A DNA stretch of 64,000 nt from Actinomycetospora termitidis (lineage in GTDB: Bacteria; Actinomycetota; Actinomycetes; Mycobacteriales; Pseudonocardiaceae), in contig NZ_JASVWF010000001.1 in assembly GCF_030286555.1 (NCBI RefSeq), positions 1,426,001 to 1,490,000 of the forward strand, written 5' to 3'. How positions within the stretch are numbered: the first letter of the stretch is position 1; each line of letters starts with the position of its first letter. Both the position numbers and the translations under genes were made by a program. Under the pieces are notes generated by a model. The model saw only the letters and a list, made by a program, of their open reading frames with translations, was not told the origin of the DNA and did no database searches. Positions 15,709 through 24,386 of the stretch are shown here, one piece after another.

Positions 15709-16764
15709 CTACAAGCGCAGGTGGACCAGGAGTGCGCGGTGGTCGGACCCCGGCAGGTCGAGGACCTCGGTGGACCGCGCCCGCGGTCCGGAGCCGTCCG
15801 GGGCGGCCCGGGTGAGGACGTGGTCGATCTGGGTGCCGAGCCACCGTGGCACCCCGGAGTACCAGGTGCCGACGAGCGAGCCGCCGGTCGCGGAGCCCGC
15901 GTCCACGCAGCCCGCCGTGCCGGAGCGGAAGGTGGAGTGGTCGGGGGAGGCGTTCAGGTCGCCGACGACGAGCGCCGGGCCGGGCGCGGCGCACCAGCGC
16001 TGCAGCATCTCCAGCTCTCCTGGCCAGTGGCCGATCCACCGCGGCACCGGGGACACCAGGTGCACCGCGACCAGCCGCGTCGGGCCGAGGACGCCGCCCG
16101 TGACCTCGGCCCACGGGTAGCGGGTGTCGGCGTCGACGCGCCGGGCGGTCACGTCGCCCGCCCGCGGCGCGCTCGCGACGACGATGCCGCGGACCTCCGC
16201 GGCGGAGGCGGGGACGTTCGTCCAGGTCCGCCAGCCCGGCAGGAGCGCGGCGAGCGAGCGCCGCATCCGCTCCCCGGCCTCGGGGAGCACGACGAGGTCC
16301 GCACGGGCCGCCGTCGCCGTCGCCGCGATCGCGGCCGGGTCGGCCTTGCCCTCGAACGAGTTCAGCTCCAGCACGGCGAGGTCCGTGCCGCCCGGCGGCG
16401 GCCCCGGCTCCGGGACCGCCCGGGGGAGCACCACCGCGACCGCCACGACCGCGACCGCGAGCACCGCGGCGAGCGCCGGCCACCAGCGCGGACGCAGGGC
16501 GAGCAGCCCCACCCCGGCCACCCAGGTGACCACGGCCAGCGGCAGGCGCAGCGCCGCGAAGACCGCGAACGGGAGGACGCGGTCGAGGCCGACGAGGTCG
16601 GGCAGGAGGACGAGGACCGCGACCACGGCCGCGACGACCGCGGCGAGCACGCGTCGGGAACGGCGCGCGCGGGGGAGCGCTCGCGCCCGGTGCCACGGCG
16701 CGCTCGCCGGGCGGGAGCTCCACGCCGACCCGTCGTCGGGAGCGGGCGGCGCGGTCGCGGACAT
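15709..16764 (-). CDS. Membrane endonuclease/exonuclease/phosphatase-fold protein, VanJ-like (paralogue 1)
   Basis: A 351-residue protein with about 40 Arg/Pro-rich residues, three hydrophobic helices (around 45-135), and an extracytoplasmic EEP-fold domain. Catalytic-fold motifs are LAVLELNSFEG, DLVVLPEAGERMRRSLAAL, ALVVGDLNASPD, QIDHVL and the terminal SDHRALLVHL, the Asn/Asp/His set of metal-dependent phosphatases. Two cysteines, in LQRWCAA and GTAGCVDAG, are conserved in its two paralogues here and probably form a disulfide outside the cell. VanJ of Streptomyces, a teicoplanin-resistance membrane protein, has this architecture; a polyprenyl-phosphate or lipid-linked substrate is inferred. 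ATG 16764 was chosen as it leaves a short tail before the helices. A dispersed-motif copy at 16729 encodes PDDGS. Confidence 0.8.
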   Translation of the reverse strand: MSATAPPAPDDGSAWSSRPASAPWHRARALPRARRSRRVLAAVVAAVVAVLVLLPDLVGLDRVLPFAVFAALRLPLAVVTWVAGVGLLALRPRWWPALAAVLAVAVVAVAVVLPRAVPEPGPPPGGTDLAVLELNSFEGKADPAAIAATATAARADLVVLPEAGERMRRSLAALLPGWRTWTNVPASAAEVRGIVVASAPRAGDVTARRVDADTRYPWAEVTGGVLGPTRLVAVHLVSPVPRWIGHWPGELEMLQRWCAAPGPALVVGDLNASPDHSTFRSGTAGCVDAGSATGGSLVGTWYSGVPRWLGTQIDHVLTRAAPDGSGPRARSTEVLDLPGSDHRALLVHLRL

Positions 16765-16878
16765 CCGATCCAGCGTAGGGAACGCGTGTCGGGTGACGGT
16801 GCGGTGCAGCGGAGGACGTGGTGAAGCGGACGTCGATCGGGTACCACTGGGTCTTACGGACGAGGGGGACACGACACG

Positions 16879-17691
16879 GTGGGCGATCGACGGGCTGCGG
16901 CTCAGGTGTTCCCGCTTCCGGAGGGCATCGACTGGTCCGGGGTCGTCGACAGCGACGCCGATTCGGTGGAGCTGAAGATGCTGCTCGCGCTCGACGGCGC
17001 GCCGGTCCCCACGGAGTCGGGTCGTCGCCGCGGCGCGCGGCGGGTCTACCTGCTCGACACCCCCGACCTCACGCTCTGCCGTGCGGGCGTGCACCTGCGG
17101 GTCCGCCGCCGGGGCACGCGCCGCGACGAGCTCGTGGTCCGCGTGCGCGACCGCGGCCGGCTGAACGGCCGGCGGGGCCCACGGGAGGCCCGGGTCGAGC
17201 TGGACGTGCTCCCGGGCAGCCTGCTGCGCACCACCGAGCTGCGCGGTGTGGTCGACCCGGAGACCGCGGCGGCCTGCCTGGACGCCGATGCGCCCCTGCG
17301 CCGCCTGCTCTCCGACGCCCAGCGGCGCTGGTTGTGCACGCTGCTGGGAGAGGGCGTGCCGGAGACGGTGATCGACGAGCTCGTGCTGCACGGCCCGCTC
17401 ACCACGCACCGCTACCGCGTGCCGCGGGCCCGCTTCGCGGTCGGCCGGGCGTTCCTCGAGCACTGCCACTACCCGAGCGGGCGCGAGCTGCGCGAGGTCT
17501 CGGTCAAGTGCCGACCGGCGGACGCCCCGCGGGCCGCCGTCGCCCTGGCCCGCTTCCTCGCCGACCACGACATCGCGGTCGCCGACGGGCACCGCACGAA
17601 GACCGCCCTGTGGATCGAGGAGATCTGCCGCGACGTCGGCGGGGCGGCCGATACGGACCGACCGCTCGGCGATCGCCAACCGGTCACCTGA
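16879..17691 (+). CDS. CYTH-like domain protein
   Basis: A 270-residue protein with the features of the CYTH (triphosphate tunnel) fold: an early SVELKMLLAL (ExK-type motif, around 30), then RRVYLLDTPDLTLCRAGVHL and RVRRRGTRRDELVVRVRDRG, alternating basic and acidic strands, and a C-terminal REVSVKCRP strand. CYTH enzymes hydrolyse or bind triphosphates such as inorganic polyphosphate or thiamine triphosphate, or act as class IV cyclases. Only part of the canonical ExExK is seen, so activity is uncertain. GTG 16879 leaves a short leader before the fold. It is divergent from VanJ-like paralogue 1 by 114 bp. Confidence 0.6.
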   Translation: MGDRRAAAQVFPLPEGIDWSGVVDSDADSVELKMLLALDGAPVPTESGRRRGARRVYLLDTPDLTLCRAGVHLRVRRRGTRRDELVVRVRDRGRLNGRRGPREARVELDVLPGSLLRTTELRGVVDPETAAACLDADAPLRRLLSDAQRRWLCTLLGEGVPETVIDELVLHGPLTTHRYRVPRARFAVGRAFLEHCHYPSGRELREVSVKCRPADAPRAAVALARFLADHDIAVADGHRTKTALWIEEICRDVGGAADTDRPLGDRQPVT

Positions 17692-17854
17692 GAGGCGCTG
17701 CGGCCGGTCCGTCGGCTCCTCCGGGGCTCGATTGGGCCGGACGGACGAGGGCCCCGACCGGTGAGCGCGTGATGACCTCCCGTGGTCGCGTCGGTCTCCG
17801 GGTGCTCTCAGATTGGACACGAACGGGTCACGGCGGGCTCTAACTTCCTGCGCC

Positions 17855-19117
17855 GTGAAGACGACGGACGGTGCTGCGCTCCCCCCGGTGCCCGTGACCC
17901 GGCAGGGCCTCCTGCGGGTCGGCCTGCACGTGCTGCTCGCCGCGTTGCCGCTGCTCGCGATCTCGGCGCACGTGTTCGGGCTGATCACCATGAACTGGTC
18001 GGCCGCGTTGCTGGTCATCCCGCTCGCGACGACGATCATCGCGCTGTCGATGTTCGACCCGCACCCCGAGGACCGCGTCATCCTGCACGGCTTCGTCTGG
18101 GGGATCATCGCCTGCGCGCTGTACGACGTGTTCCGCCTGGACACCGTCTACATGCTCGGCTGGTGGGCCGACTTCATCCCGACCATGGGCACCTGGATCG
18201 TCGGGAACGGGGCCTCGACCTCCGCCGGGGCGTGGGTCGGGTACCTGTGGCGCTACCTCGGGGACGGCGGCGGGATCGGCGTGACGTTCTTCGTCGGCGC
18301 CGCCTTCCTCGGTCTGCACAAGCGCCCGGCCTCGGTGGTCGTCGCGGCGTCGGTCGGGTTCGCGGTCTTCCCCGTCTGGGCCGGCCTCATCGGGACGGTC
18401 TGGCTCGCCCCGCGCGGCCAGACGATGATGTTCCCGCTGACGCCGACGACGATCACGCTCTCCCTGATCGGCCACCTCATCTTCGGCCTGATCATGGGCC
18501 TGGGCTTCGTCCGGACCCGCGCCGCGCACCGGTGGTGGCCCTGGACCCCGGTCGTCGACTGGTTCTCCCCGGCCGAGGCGCGGGCCGAGCGCACCCTGCG
18601 CGTCGCGCACCCCTCGACGTCGGGAATGTCCTTCGGGCGTCCGGCGGAGCGCCCGCGCGCGGACACCGGCCCGCGTCCGGTCGTGGCCGCCGCCGAGCCG
18701 CAGCCCGCCCGGGAACGGCCGCACGTGGTGCCGCCGCCACCGCTGCCCGCCGGGCACCCCTCGGCACCGATCCCGCGGCAGCACCCATCCGGGCCGGTGC
18801 CGGTGGCGACCGGGTCCGGCTCCTCGACGGGGTCGCAGCCCACGACCGGCGCCCACCCGTCGGGCCCCGGGCCGACCACCGGGTCGCACCCACGGACCGG
18901 CTCCGGTCCGGTCCCGGTGGCCGCGGCGGCGCGGTCCGCGGCCACCGGCTCCTCGACGGGGTCGCACCCACGTACGGGCCCGACCCGCACCGACCCGACC
19001 CGCACCGACCCGTCGTCGGGAACGGGCAGTACCACCCTCGACCCGGAGACCTGGGCCCTGTGGCAGCGGCAGCTGGCCACCACGGTCAAGGGCCGCCGCA
19101 CGCACCGCTGGCGCTGA
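17855..19117 (+). CDS. Polytopic membrane protein with Pro/Ser/Thr-rich tail
   Basis: A 420-residue protein with six or seven transmembrane helices in the first 230 residues (for example LLRVGLHVLLAALPLLAISA and ALLVIPLATTIIALSM). A cytoplasmic tail of about 190 residues follows, dominated by Pro, Thr, Ser and Gly with repeated TGSHPRTG and GSSTGS blocks. Conserved-looking loops include GWWADFIPTMGTWIVG and MMFPLTPTTITLSLIGHLIF. The tail contains a dispersed-motif copy at 19009 (DPSSG). GTG 17855 is taken because the frame upstream has no hydrophobic or structured content. No family recognised; a sensor or transporter cannot be excluded. Confidence 0.7.
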   Translation: MKTTDGAALPPVPVTRQGLLRVGLHVLLAALPLLAISAHVFGLITMNWSAALLVIPLATTIIALSMFDPHPEDRVILHGFVWGIIACALYDVFRLDTVYMLGWWADFIPTMGTWIVGNGASTSAGAWVGYLWRYLGDGGGIGVTFFVGAAFLGLHKRPASVVVAASVGFAVFPVWAGLIGTVWLAPRGQTMMFPLTPTTITLSLIGHLIFGLIMGLGFVRTRAAHRWWPWTPVVDWFSPAEARAERTLRVAHPSTSGMSFGRPAERPRADTGPRPVVAAAEPQPARERPHVVPPPPLPAGHPSAPIPRQHPSGPVPVATGSGSSTGSQPTTGAHPSGPGPTTGSHPRTGSGPVPVAAAARSAATGSSTGSHPRTGPTRTDPTRTDPSSGTGSTTLDPETWALWQRQLATTVKGRRTHRWR

Positions 19118-19133
19118 CGGTCACCATGAGGGC

Positions 19134-19952
19134 GTGACCCGCCGCCTCCTCCCCGTGCTGCTGCTCGCCGTGCTCGCCGGCTGCGGCACGGGGCTCCCGG
19201 TCAGCCCGGTGACGACGGTGCGCGCCGCGATCGTCGCGACCGCGGCGGCGGGCCCGTCCCGGGTGACGGTCGCGGGCGAGACGGCGGCGGCCGGTCAGCG
19301 GATCCCGCTGCAGGGGTCGGGGGTCCTCGACCCCGCGGGCCAGGCCGCCGACCTGGACCTGCAGGTGCCGTCCCTGGGCGACGTGCGGGTGGTGTTCTCC
19401 GGCGGCCGCCTCGACGCGCAGCTCCCGCCCGCGGCCGCGGGCCTGATCGGGATGCTCGCGGGCGGGAAGCAGTGGGTGTCGGTGGACGTCGAACGCCTCG
19501 CCCGGTCCAGCTACGGGGCGTCGCTGGGGGCGCTCGGCGTCGGGACCTCACAGAACCCGGCCCGCCAGCTCGCCTACCTCGGCGCGCTCCGCGACGACGT
19601 CCGTGAGGTCGGCCCCGAGCCCGTCGACGGGAAGCCGGCGACGCACTACGCCGGGGTCGTGGACCTCGACCGCGTCCCCGGCGCGCAGGACCCGGCGACG
19701 CGGCCCGCCCTGGACCGCCTGAAGGCCCAGCTCGGCACCTCGACCCTGCCCGTGGACCTGTGGCTGACCCCGGACGGGACGCTCGCGAAGGTCGCCCAGA
19801 CGGTGACCGTCCCGCCGCAGCCGGGCGCGCCCACGGGCCCGACCTCGGCGACGACCAGCCTGACGTTCACGCAGGTCGGGGGCGCGCCCGCCGTCGTGCC
19901 GCCACCCGCGGAGGAGGTCGCCGACCTGAGCGCGCTGCTCCCCGCGGGCTGA
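19134..19952 (+). CDS. Lipoprotein of the LppX/LprG (LolA-like) type
   Basis: A 272-residue lipoprotein with signal peptide TRRLLPVLLLAVLAGCGTG; the lipobox LAGC puts the lipidated Cys at about 17. The mature part has the alternating strand pattern of the LppX/LprG family, which carries acyl lipids between membrane and envelope in mycobacteria: PSRVTVAGETAAAGQRI, ADLDLQVPSLGDVRVVFSGG, KQWVSVDVERL, and THYAGVVDLDRVP. GTG 19134 is 16 bp after the previous stop, so both may share a transcript. It ends 7 bp before the convergent VanJ-like paralogue 2. Its exact ligand is unknown. Confidence 0.75.
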   Translation: MTRRLLPVLLLAVLAGCGTGLPVSPVTTVRAAIVATAAAGPSRVTVAGETAAAGQRIPLQGSGVLDPAGQAADLDLQVPSLGDVRVVFSGGRLDAQLPPAAAGLIGMLAGGKQWVSVDVERLARSSYGASLGALGVGTSQNPARQLAYLGALRDDVREVGPEPVDGKPATHYAGVVDLDRVPGAQDPATRPALDRLKAQLGTSTLPVDLWLTPDGTLAKVAQTVTVPPQPGAPTGPTSATTSLTFTQVGGAPAVVPPPAEEVADLSALLPAG

Positions 19953-19959
19953 GGGGCCC

Positions 19960-20991
19960 TCACGGCCGGGCGTGCACCGTCACCAGCACGCCGCGGTGAT
20001 CGGTGCCCGGCACCTCGACCACGTCGAACCCGTCCACCCCGACGCCGCCCGAGACGAGCACGTGGTCCAGCTGCGCGCCGAGCCACCGGGGCAGCGCCTG
20101 GGGCCAGGTGGCGAGCAGACCCTTGCCGGCGGCGTCCCCCGCGTCGGTGCACCCCGCGGTCCCGGCGCGGAAGGCGCGGAGGTCGGCGGTGCCGTTGAGG
20201 TCCCCGACGACGACGGCGGGTCCGGCGCCGGGCGCGCACCACCGGGCGAGCGAGGCGAGCTCGACCGGCCACACGTCGATCAGGCCGGGGACCGGCGAGG
20301 CGAGGTGCGCCCCGACGAGGCGGGTCGACCCGAGCGCGCCGCCGGTGACCTCGAGCCACGGGAAGCGGGCCGGCACCGGACGGACGACGACGTCGCCGAG
20401 CGACGGGCGGGCGAGGACGGTCGTCCCCTGCGCGTCGGCCTCGCTCGGCGGCACCGACGACCACGACCGGTAGCCCAGCTCGCCGATCGCGGCGGTCAGC
20501 CGCGTGCGGAACGGCTCGCCGGCCTCGGGCAGCACGACGACGTCGGGCCGGCGCTCGCGCAGCACCGCGGCCAGGGCCGGGACGTCCGCGCTGCCGCGGT
20601 CGACGTTCTGGACCATGACGATGATGTCCGGTCCCGGGTCGGGCGCGGGCCCGTCCGGGATCAGGCGCGGCACGAGGGCCGCGGTGGAGACGCCCGCGAT
20701 CAGCAGGACCGGCACGATCGTCGGCCACCACCGGGCCCGGACCGCGAGCGCGAGCAGCCCCAGGACGACGACCGCGAGCGTCGCGGGGGTCCGGACCAGC
20801 ACGAACCCGACGAAGGGCAGGCTCTGGTCGAGCCCGAGGGAGTCCGGGACCAGCAGGAGGCCGACGGCGATCACGACGACGAGGCCGGCCGCGAGCCGGG
20901 AGGCCCGCGGGAGGCGCCGCCGCCGCACGGCGACGGGCCCGGTGGCGGGGTCGGCGGGGTCGCCGGAGCCGTCGAGGTCGGACCGGGTCAC
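19960..20991 (-). CDS. Membrane EEP-fold protein, VanJ-like (paralogue 2)
   Basis: A 343-residue paralogue of the gene at 15709. After a short acidic N-terminus come three helices (about 30-110, including LAAGLVVVIAVGLLLVPDSL). The EEP domain follows: IIVMVQNVDRG, DVVVLPEAGEPFRTRL, AVVVGDLNGTADLRAF, QLDHVLV and GTDHRGVLVTV. The cysteine pair of paralogue 1 is kept (LARWCAP and GTAGCTDAG). Long blocks such as EVTGGxLGxTRLV and SPVP are near identical between the two, indicating a duplication. GTG 20991 overlaps the DUF2235 stop by 4 bp (GTGA), so translation is coupled to that hydrolase gene. An envelope lipid phosphate is the likeliest substrate, by inference. Confidence 0.8.
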   Translation of the reverse strand: MTRSDLDGSGDPADPATGPVAVRRRRLPRASRLAAGLVVVIAVGLLLVPDSLGLDQSLPFVGFVLVRTPATLAVVVLGLLALAVRARWWPTIVPVLLIAGVSTAALVPRLIPDGPAPDPGPDIIVMVQNVDRGSADVPALAAVLRERRPDVVVLPEAGEPFRTRLTAAIGELGYRSWSSVPPSEADAQGTTVLARPSLGDVVVRPVPARFPWLEVTGGALGSTRLVGAHLASPVPGLIDVWPVELASLARWCAPGAGPAVVVGDLNGTADLRAFRAGTAGCTDAGDAAGKGLLATWPQALPRWLGAQLDHVLVSGGVGVDGFDVVEVPGTDHRGVLVTVHARP

Positions 20992-22457
20992 GCGCGGCCC
21001 ACGGTCAGCGTCGCCGCCCCGGAGTTCCCGCCCTGCCCGAGCCAGGAGTCGTTCGCGAACGCGTAGAGGTACCCGGGCCGCGGCACCTCGAGCACCTCGT
21101 CCCCGACGGCGGCGCTGGTCCCGCGGGTGATCGCGCCGTCCGGGTCCAGGCGTGCGTTCGCGACGGCGGCGATCATCGCCATCCGGCGCGCGTCGCCGTC
21201 GCGGGGCGCGCCGGGGATCTCCGCGACCCGGCTGGTGGTGCGCCGCACGAGGCGACGGACGCCGTCCAGGGCCGCGCCGAGGGCGTAGTCCGGCCACGCG
21301 CGCGCCGGCCAGTGCCGGAACCCGCTCGGCGCGGTGGCCGCCCCATGGTCGGTCCAGCGCCCGGACGCCGTCAGGACGTACCGGCCCGCCTCGAGGTAGA
21401 GGCCGGTCTCGGCCCAGGCCTCGTCGGCGGGCACCGGCGTGCTGGTCGCCGTGTCCGCGACGACGCGGCCGGGTCGGTAGTCGCCGCCCGCGCGGCGGAT
21501 GACCGCGGAGGGGTGCACGTCGGGGGCGCCCTCGACGACGTGCGGCACGGAGCGCGGCTGCGGGGAGAGCACGGCCCACGGTCCGGTCGGCTCCGTCTCC
21601 AGCGGACCGAACGGGTCGCCGTCGGCCGTCACCGGGCGGTCCCACGAGAGACCGACCGCGCCCGTGGCCTCGTCGGCCATCCAGCGCAGGGTGATGTCGG
21701 ACAGGGCGCGCGGACGGTCGTGGGAGCCGCCGACGTCGCCGTGGGTCCCCACGAACCAGAGCTGGCGGAACGAGTCGTGCGCCTCCGGCGCCGGCGTCAC
21801 CCAGACCGCGGGCACGAACGGGCCGCGCCGCTCGTCCAGCGCGAGGGCCTGCCGGGCGTGCCGGACGTCCGGGGCGAGGGTGAGGTCGTGGAAGCCCTGC
21901 ACCCCGCGGCCGACCAGGGAGGAGAGCAGGCCGAAGGTGCGGGGCACACCCAGGGCGCCGACGGTGTCGAAGACCCCGAGGAAGGCGATCGGCGCGGTGT
22001 CGTCGGGACCGAAGCCGGGGGCGTAGGAGAGGTCGTCCAGGCGCTCCCCGCGCTGGTACCCGTCGAGGAAGAGCCGCCGCACGACGCGGTTGCGCTCGCG
22101 GCGCGAGGTGCCCGGGGCGAAGGCCACCAGCCCGGTCGCGGCGAGCATGCCGGCGAGGCTGCGGACGGTGAAGGCGCCGCGGGAGAAGCCCAGCAGCACG
22201 ATGCGGTCGCCCGGGCGCCAGGTGTCGGCGAGCCAGGAGTACGCCTCCCGGACCCGCGCGTTGAGGCCGAGACCTAGGGCGCCGCCGAGCAGCCGGGAGA
22301 TCGGGTCGCCCGTGGCCCCGACCCCCGGGAAGTACCGCACGACCTGCTCCGCGTCGTCGGTCAGGGCCTCGGCGAGCAGGGAGACGTTGGTGCGGTCCGA
22401 CGGCGAGTCCCAGGTGCCGTCGCAGCAGACCACGAGACGTCGCGCGGTGTCGGCCAT
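20988..22457 (-). CDS. DUF2235 alpha/beta hydrolase with LecA-like C-terminal domain
   Basis: A 489-residue protein. The first 340 residues are a DUF2235 domain, the fold of Tle1-type phospholipases: RRLVVCCDGTWDS, the nucleophile elbow VLLGFSRGAFTVRSLAGM (Ser around 94), FLGVFDTVGALGVP, and QLWFVGTHGDVGGSH carrying Asp/His candidates. The last 140 residues resemble LecA-type galactose-binding lectins: TGLYLEAGRYVLTASGRWTD near the start, and YLYAFANDSWLGQGGNSGAA near the end, where LecA has its calcium-binding ND...NNSG loop. The two motifs are separated by an insertion. No signal peptide is present. The gene is coupled to VanJ-like paralogue 2. A phospholipase acting with the membrane phosphatase is a reasonable guess, not proven. 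Confidence 0.8.
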   Translation of the reverse strand: MADTARRLVVCCDGTWDSPSDRTNVSLLAEALTDDAEQVVRYFPGVGATGDPISRLLGGALGLGLNARVREAYSWLADTWRPGDRIVLLGFSRGAFTVRSLAGMLAATGLVAFAPGTSRRERNRVVRRLFLDGYQRGERLDDLSYAPGFGPDDTAPIAFLGVFDTVGALGVPRTFGLLSSLVGRGVQGFHDLTLAPDVRHARQALALDERRGPFVPAVWVTPAPEAHDSFRQLWFVGTHGDVGGSHDRPRALSDITLRWMADEATGAVGLSWDRPVTADGDPFGPLETEPTGPWAVLSPQPRSVPHVVEGAPDVHPSAVIRRAGGDYRPGRVVADTATSTPVPADEAWAETGLYLEAGRYVLTASGRWTDHGAATAPSGFRHWPARAWPDYALGAALDGVRRLVRRTTSRVAEIPGAPRDGDARRMAMIAAVANARLDPDGAITRGTSAAVGDEVLEVPRPGYLYAFANDSWLGQGGNSGAATLTVGRA

Positions 22458-22501
22458 CGACGCGGGAGGTTAGCGGAGGTGTGCCGTGGACCTCGCCGCG
22501 C

Positions 22502-22549
22502 GGCTCACCAGGTCAGTGGCTCACGAGGTCAGTGGCTCACCAGGTCAGC
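22502..22549 (+). repeat. 16-bp tandem repeat, three units
   Basis: GGCTCACCAGGTCAGT occurs three times head to tail (22502, 22518, 22534) with one change in the second unit and one in the last. The stop codon of the small minus-strand membrane protein gene lies inside the third unit (22537-22539). The other two units are therefore in its 3' untranslated region. Confidence 0.85.
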
Positions 22550-22818
22550 GGGGAGCGGCGCGGCAGGTCCTCGGCGGACCGCTGCTCGGGGATGGCGGCC
22601 GTGGCGGCGCGGACCTGGGCCTCGCGGACCCGGGCGCGGCGGACGGCGGCCTGGTGCCGGGCCTCGGCGTCGGAGTAGTCGATGCGGGCCTCGCCGCGGA
22701 TCGCGGCGATCTGCTGCTCGTCCAGCGTGCCCTTGCGGCGCATGGTGACCATGGGCACGGCGAGCCACGCACCCAGCGCGGCGACGGCGGCAGCGGCTCC
22801 GGTCGCGGGCTTCGACAT
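22537..22818 (-). CDS. Small membrane-anchored protein, paralogue of the gene at 26603
   Basis: A 93-residue protein. One hydrophobic helix lies near the N-terminus (ATGAAAAVAALGAWLAVPMV), followed by a short basic stop MRRKG, a conserved GTLDEQQIAAIRGE block, and a charged helical tail DAEARHQAAVRRARVREAQV. The AWLxxP then GTxDxQ pattern is repeated in the gene at 26603-26806, so the two are paralogues. ATG 22818 was chosen because the helix begins there; GGGGGT upstream is a weak ribosome site. No known family. Confidence 0.6.
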   Translation of the reverse strand: MSKPATGAAAAVAALGAWLAVPMVTMRRKGTLDEQQIAAIRGEARIDYSDAEARHQAAVRRARVREAQVRAATAAIPEQRSAEDLPRRSPLTW

Positions 22819-23080
22819 GGTGAGTACCCCCAAGAACTCTTCGGCGCGCCCCGCGGTCACGGAGCGCTCACCGTGGATGTCGTGCCACTCCGGGTAGCCG
22901 TTAGTCCACTTGGAGTAATGTCACCCGAGCGAGTGATGAGGCTCGGGCCGGCGCGCCGGGTCCGCGAGGTCGACGTGGCGCAGGTCTCCGGGGCCGTCCG
23001 GCCTGCGTGGTGGCGCACTCGCGCGGGAGGGCCCGCACACCCGCCGTCGGGAAGGAACGGCCGGTCCGTAGGGTGCGGCC

Positions 23081-24316
23081 ATGGACGACGGGGTCGCCGA
23101 CGAGCTCGCCGCCCGGGCGGTACCCGTCGACGCCGTCGGGCTCGACGCCTGGCGCCCGGCGTTGCGCGACGTGCAGGTCCTCGGCGTGGGGGCCGCCGCC
23201 CACGGTGCCCGTGAGCTGCTCGAACTGGGGCGGCGGGTCCTCGAGTGGGCCGTCGACGAGCTCGGGGTCCGGGTCGTGGTGATCGGGGCGAGCGAGGGCG
23301 GGGCGACAGGGCTGGACGCCGCCGCGCGCGGGGTCGGGGTGCCGGGCGAGGCGGTCGCATCGCTCGGCGGGTGGGAGTACGACACCCGCGAGGTGGTCGA
23401 CCTCGTCTCCTGGCTGCGGGACCGCAACGAGATGGTGGACCCGGACGACCGGGTGCGGGTGGTCGGCGCGGACCCGGTGCGGCCCGCGCGTTCGGTGAAG
23501 GTGCTCGGCGCCTACCTCCGCGCGGTGGCCCCGGACCTCCTGCCGGCGGCGCGGGACGCGCTCGCGGAGCTGCTCGACCGTGAACCCGACGAGCGCCCCC
23601 TCAAGGCCCACGAGCGCGACGCCGTGGTGGGGCTGCACCAGGAGATGGTGGGCGCCCGGGCCCGGCTGGTCGCGGAGAGCTCGCCCGACCGCTACGCCGA
23701 GGCGCTCGACCACGCGTGGATCCTGGCGCGGGCCGCCGAGGTCGCCGCCGCGCCCCGCGGACGGCCGTTCCCGACGGCGGAGGAGGCCGAGCAGCTCTCG
23801 GACACCAGCGCCCCGGTGCTGCGGGCGCGGCTCGCGGCCGAGGCGGTGGCCCGCGCGGCCGACGGGGCGACGGGCCGGCCGGCCGCCGTGTTCTGGGGCC
23901 ACGACGACCTCGTGCGGGTCGGCGACCCGACGACCGCGGGCCGGCACCTGCGCAGCCGGCTCGGCGCCGGGTACTACGCGGTGGGCGGGTTGTTCGTCGA
24001 GGGGAGCGCGTCCGCGGTCCGCCGGCGTCTGCTGCGCCCGATCCGCGTCCGGCCCTCCACCCACAAGCTCCCGGCGCTGGCGGGGACCGCCGAGGCGCAG
24101 GTACAGGACGCCGTGGGCGCGACCGACAGCCGCCTCGTGGACCTGCGGGGCGCGTCCGGGGAGCTCGCCGACTGGGCCGCGACCCCGACCACGACGCGCC
24201 GGATCGGCAGCGTCGTCGACTCGGGTCAGCTGCGGGAACGGATCCCCGTCGTACCGGCGCGGGAGTACGACGCCCTCGCCCTCGTCCCGCGCGTGCATCC
24301 CGCCTGGATCCGCTGA
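23081..24316 (+). CDS. Erythromycin-esterase-like protein
   Basis: A 411-residue protein with the overall pattern of the erythromycin esterase (Ere/SurE-like) family. VQVLGVGAAAHGARELLELG (28-47) corresponds to the family's LGExTHGxxEF start and keeps the catalytic His. GWEYDTREVVDLVSWLRDRN matches the conserved W...EV..L..WLR.N block, and RYAEALDHAWILARAAEV matches the RD..MA helix region. The later motif WAHNxHV is changed to FWGHDDLVRV and the Glu after HG is displaced, so the active site is not canonical. ATG 23081 lies 30 bp after a dispersed-motif copy. Clinical macrolide resistance should not be inferred; many such proteins have unknown substrates. Confidence 0.65.
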   Translation: MDDGVADELAARAVPVDAVGLDAWRPALRDVQVLGVGAAAHGARELLELGRRVLEWAVDELGVRVVVIGASEGGATGLDAAARGVGVPGEAVASLGGWEYDTREVVDLVSWLRDRNEMVDPDDRVRVVGADPVRPARSVKVLGAYLRAVAPDLLPAARDALAELLDREPDERPLKAHERDAVVGLHQEMVGARARLVAESSPDRYAEALDHAWILARAAEVAAAPRGRPFPTAEEAEQLSDTSAPVLRARLAAEAVARAADGATGRPAAVFWGHDDLVRVGDPTTAGRHLRSRLGAGYYAVGGLFVEGSASAVRRRLLRPIRVRPSTHKLPALAGTAEAQVQDAVGATDSRLVDLRGASGELADWAATPTTTRRIGSVVDSGQLRERIPVVPAREYDALALVPRVHPAWIR

Positions 24317-24386
24317 ACTCCACGACACCCGCCCGTCACCGAAGCGGGCTACGGTCCTCCCGGCACTCGACGAGCGGGAGGCTCCG

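Noticed and set aside
20988-22457. Type VI secretion effector
   Set aside because: DUF2235 proteins are known as Tle1 effectors, but actinobacteria lack the type VI machinery, no VgrG or PAAR is nearby, and the partner gene is a membrane protein and not a periplasmic immunity lipoprotein.
23081-24316. Macrolide resistance gene
   Set aside because: Only the family fold is supported; two active-site motifs differ, and there is no antibiotic gene context.
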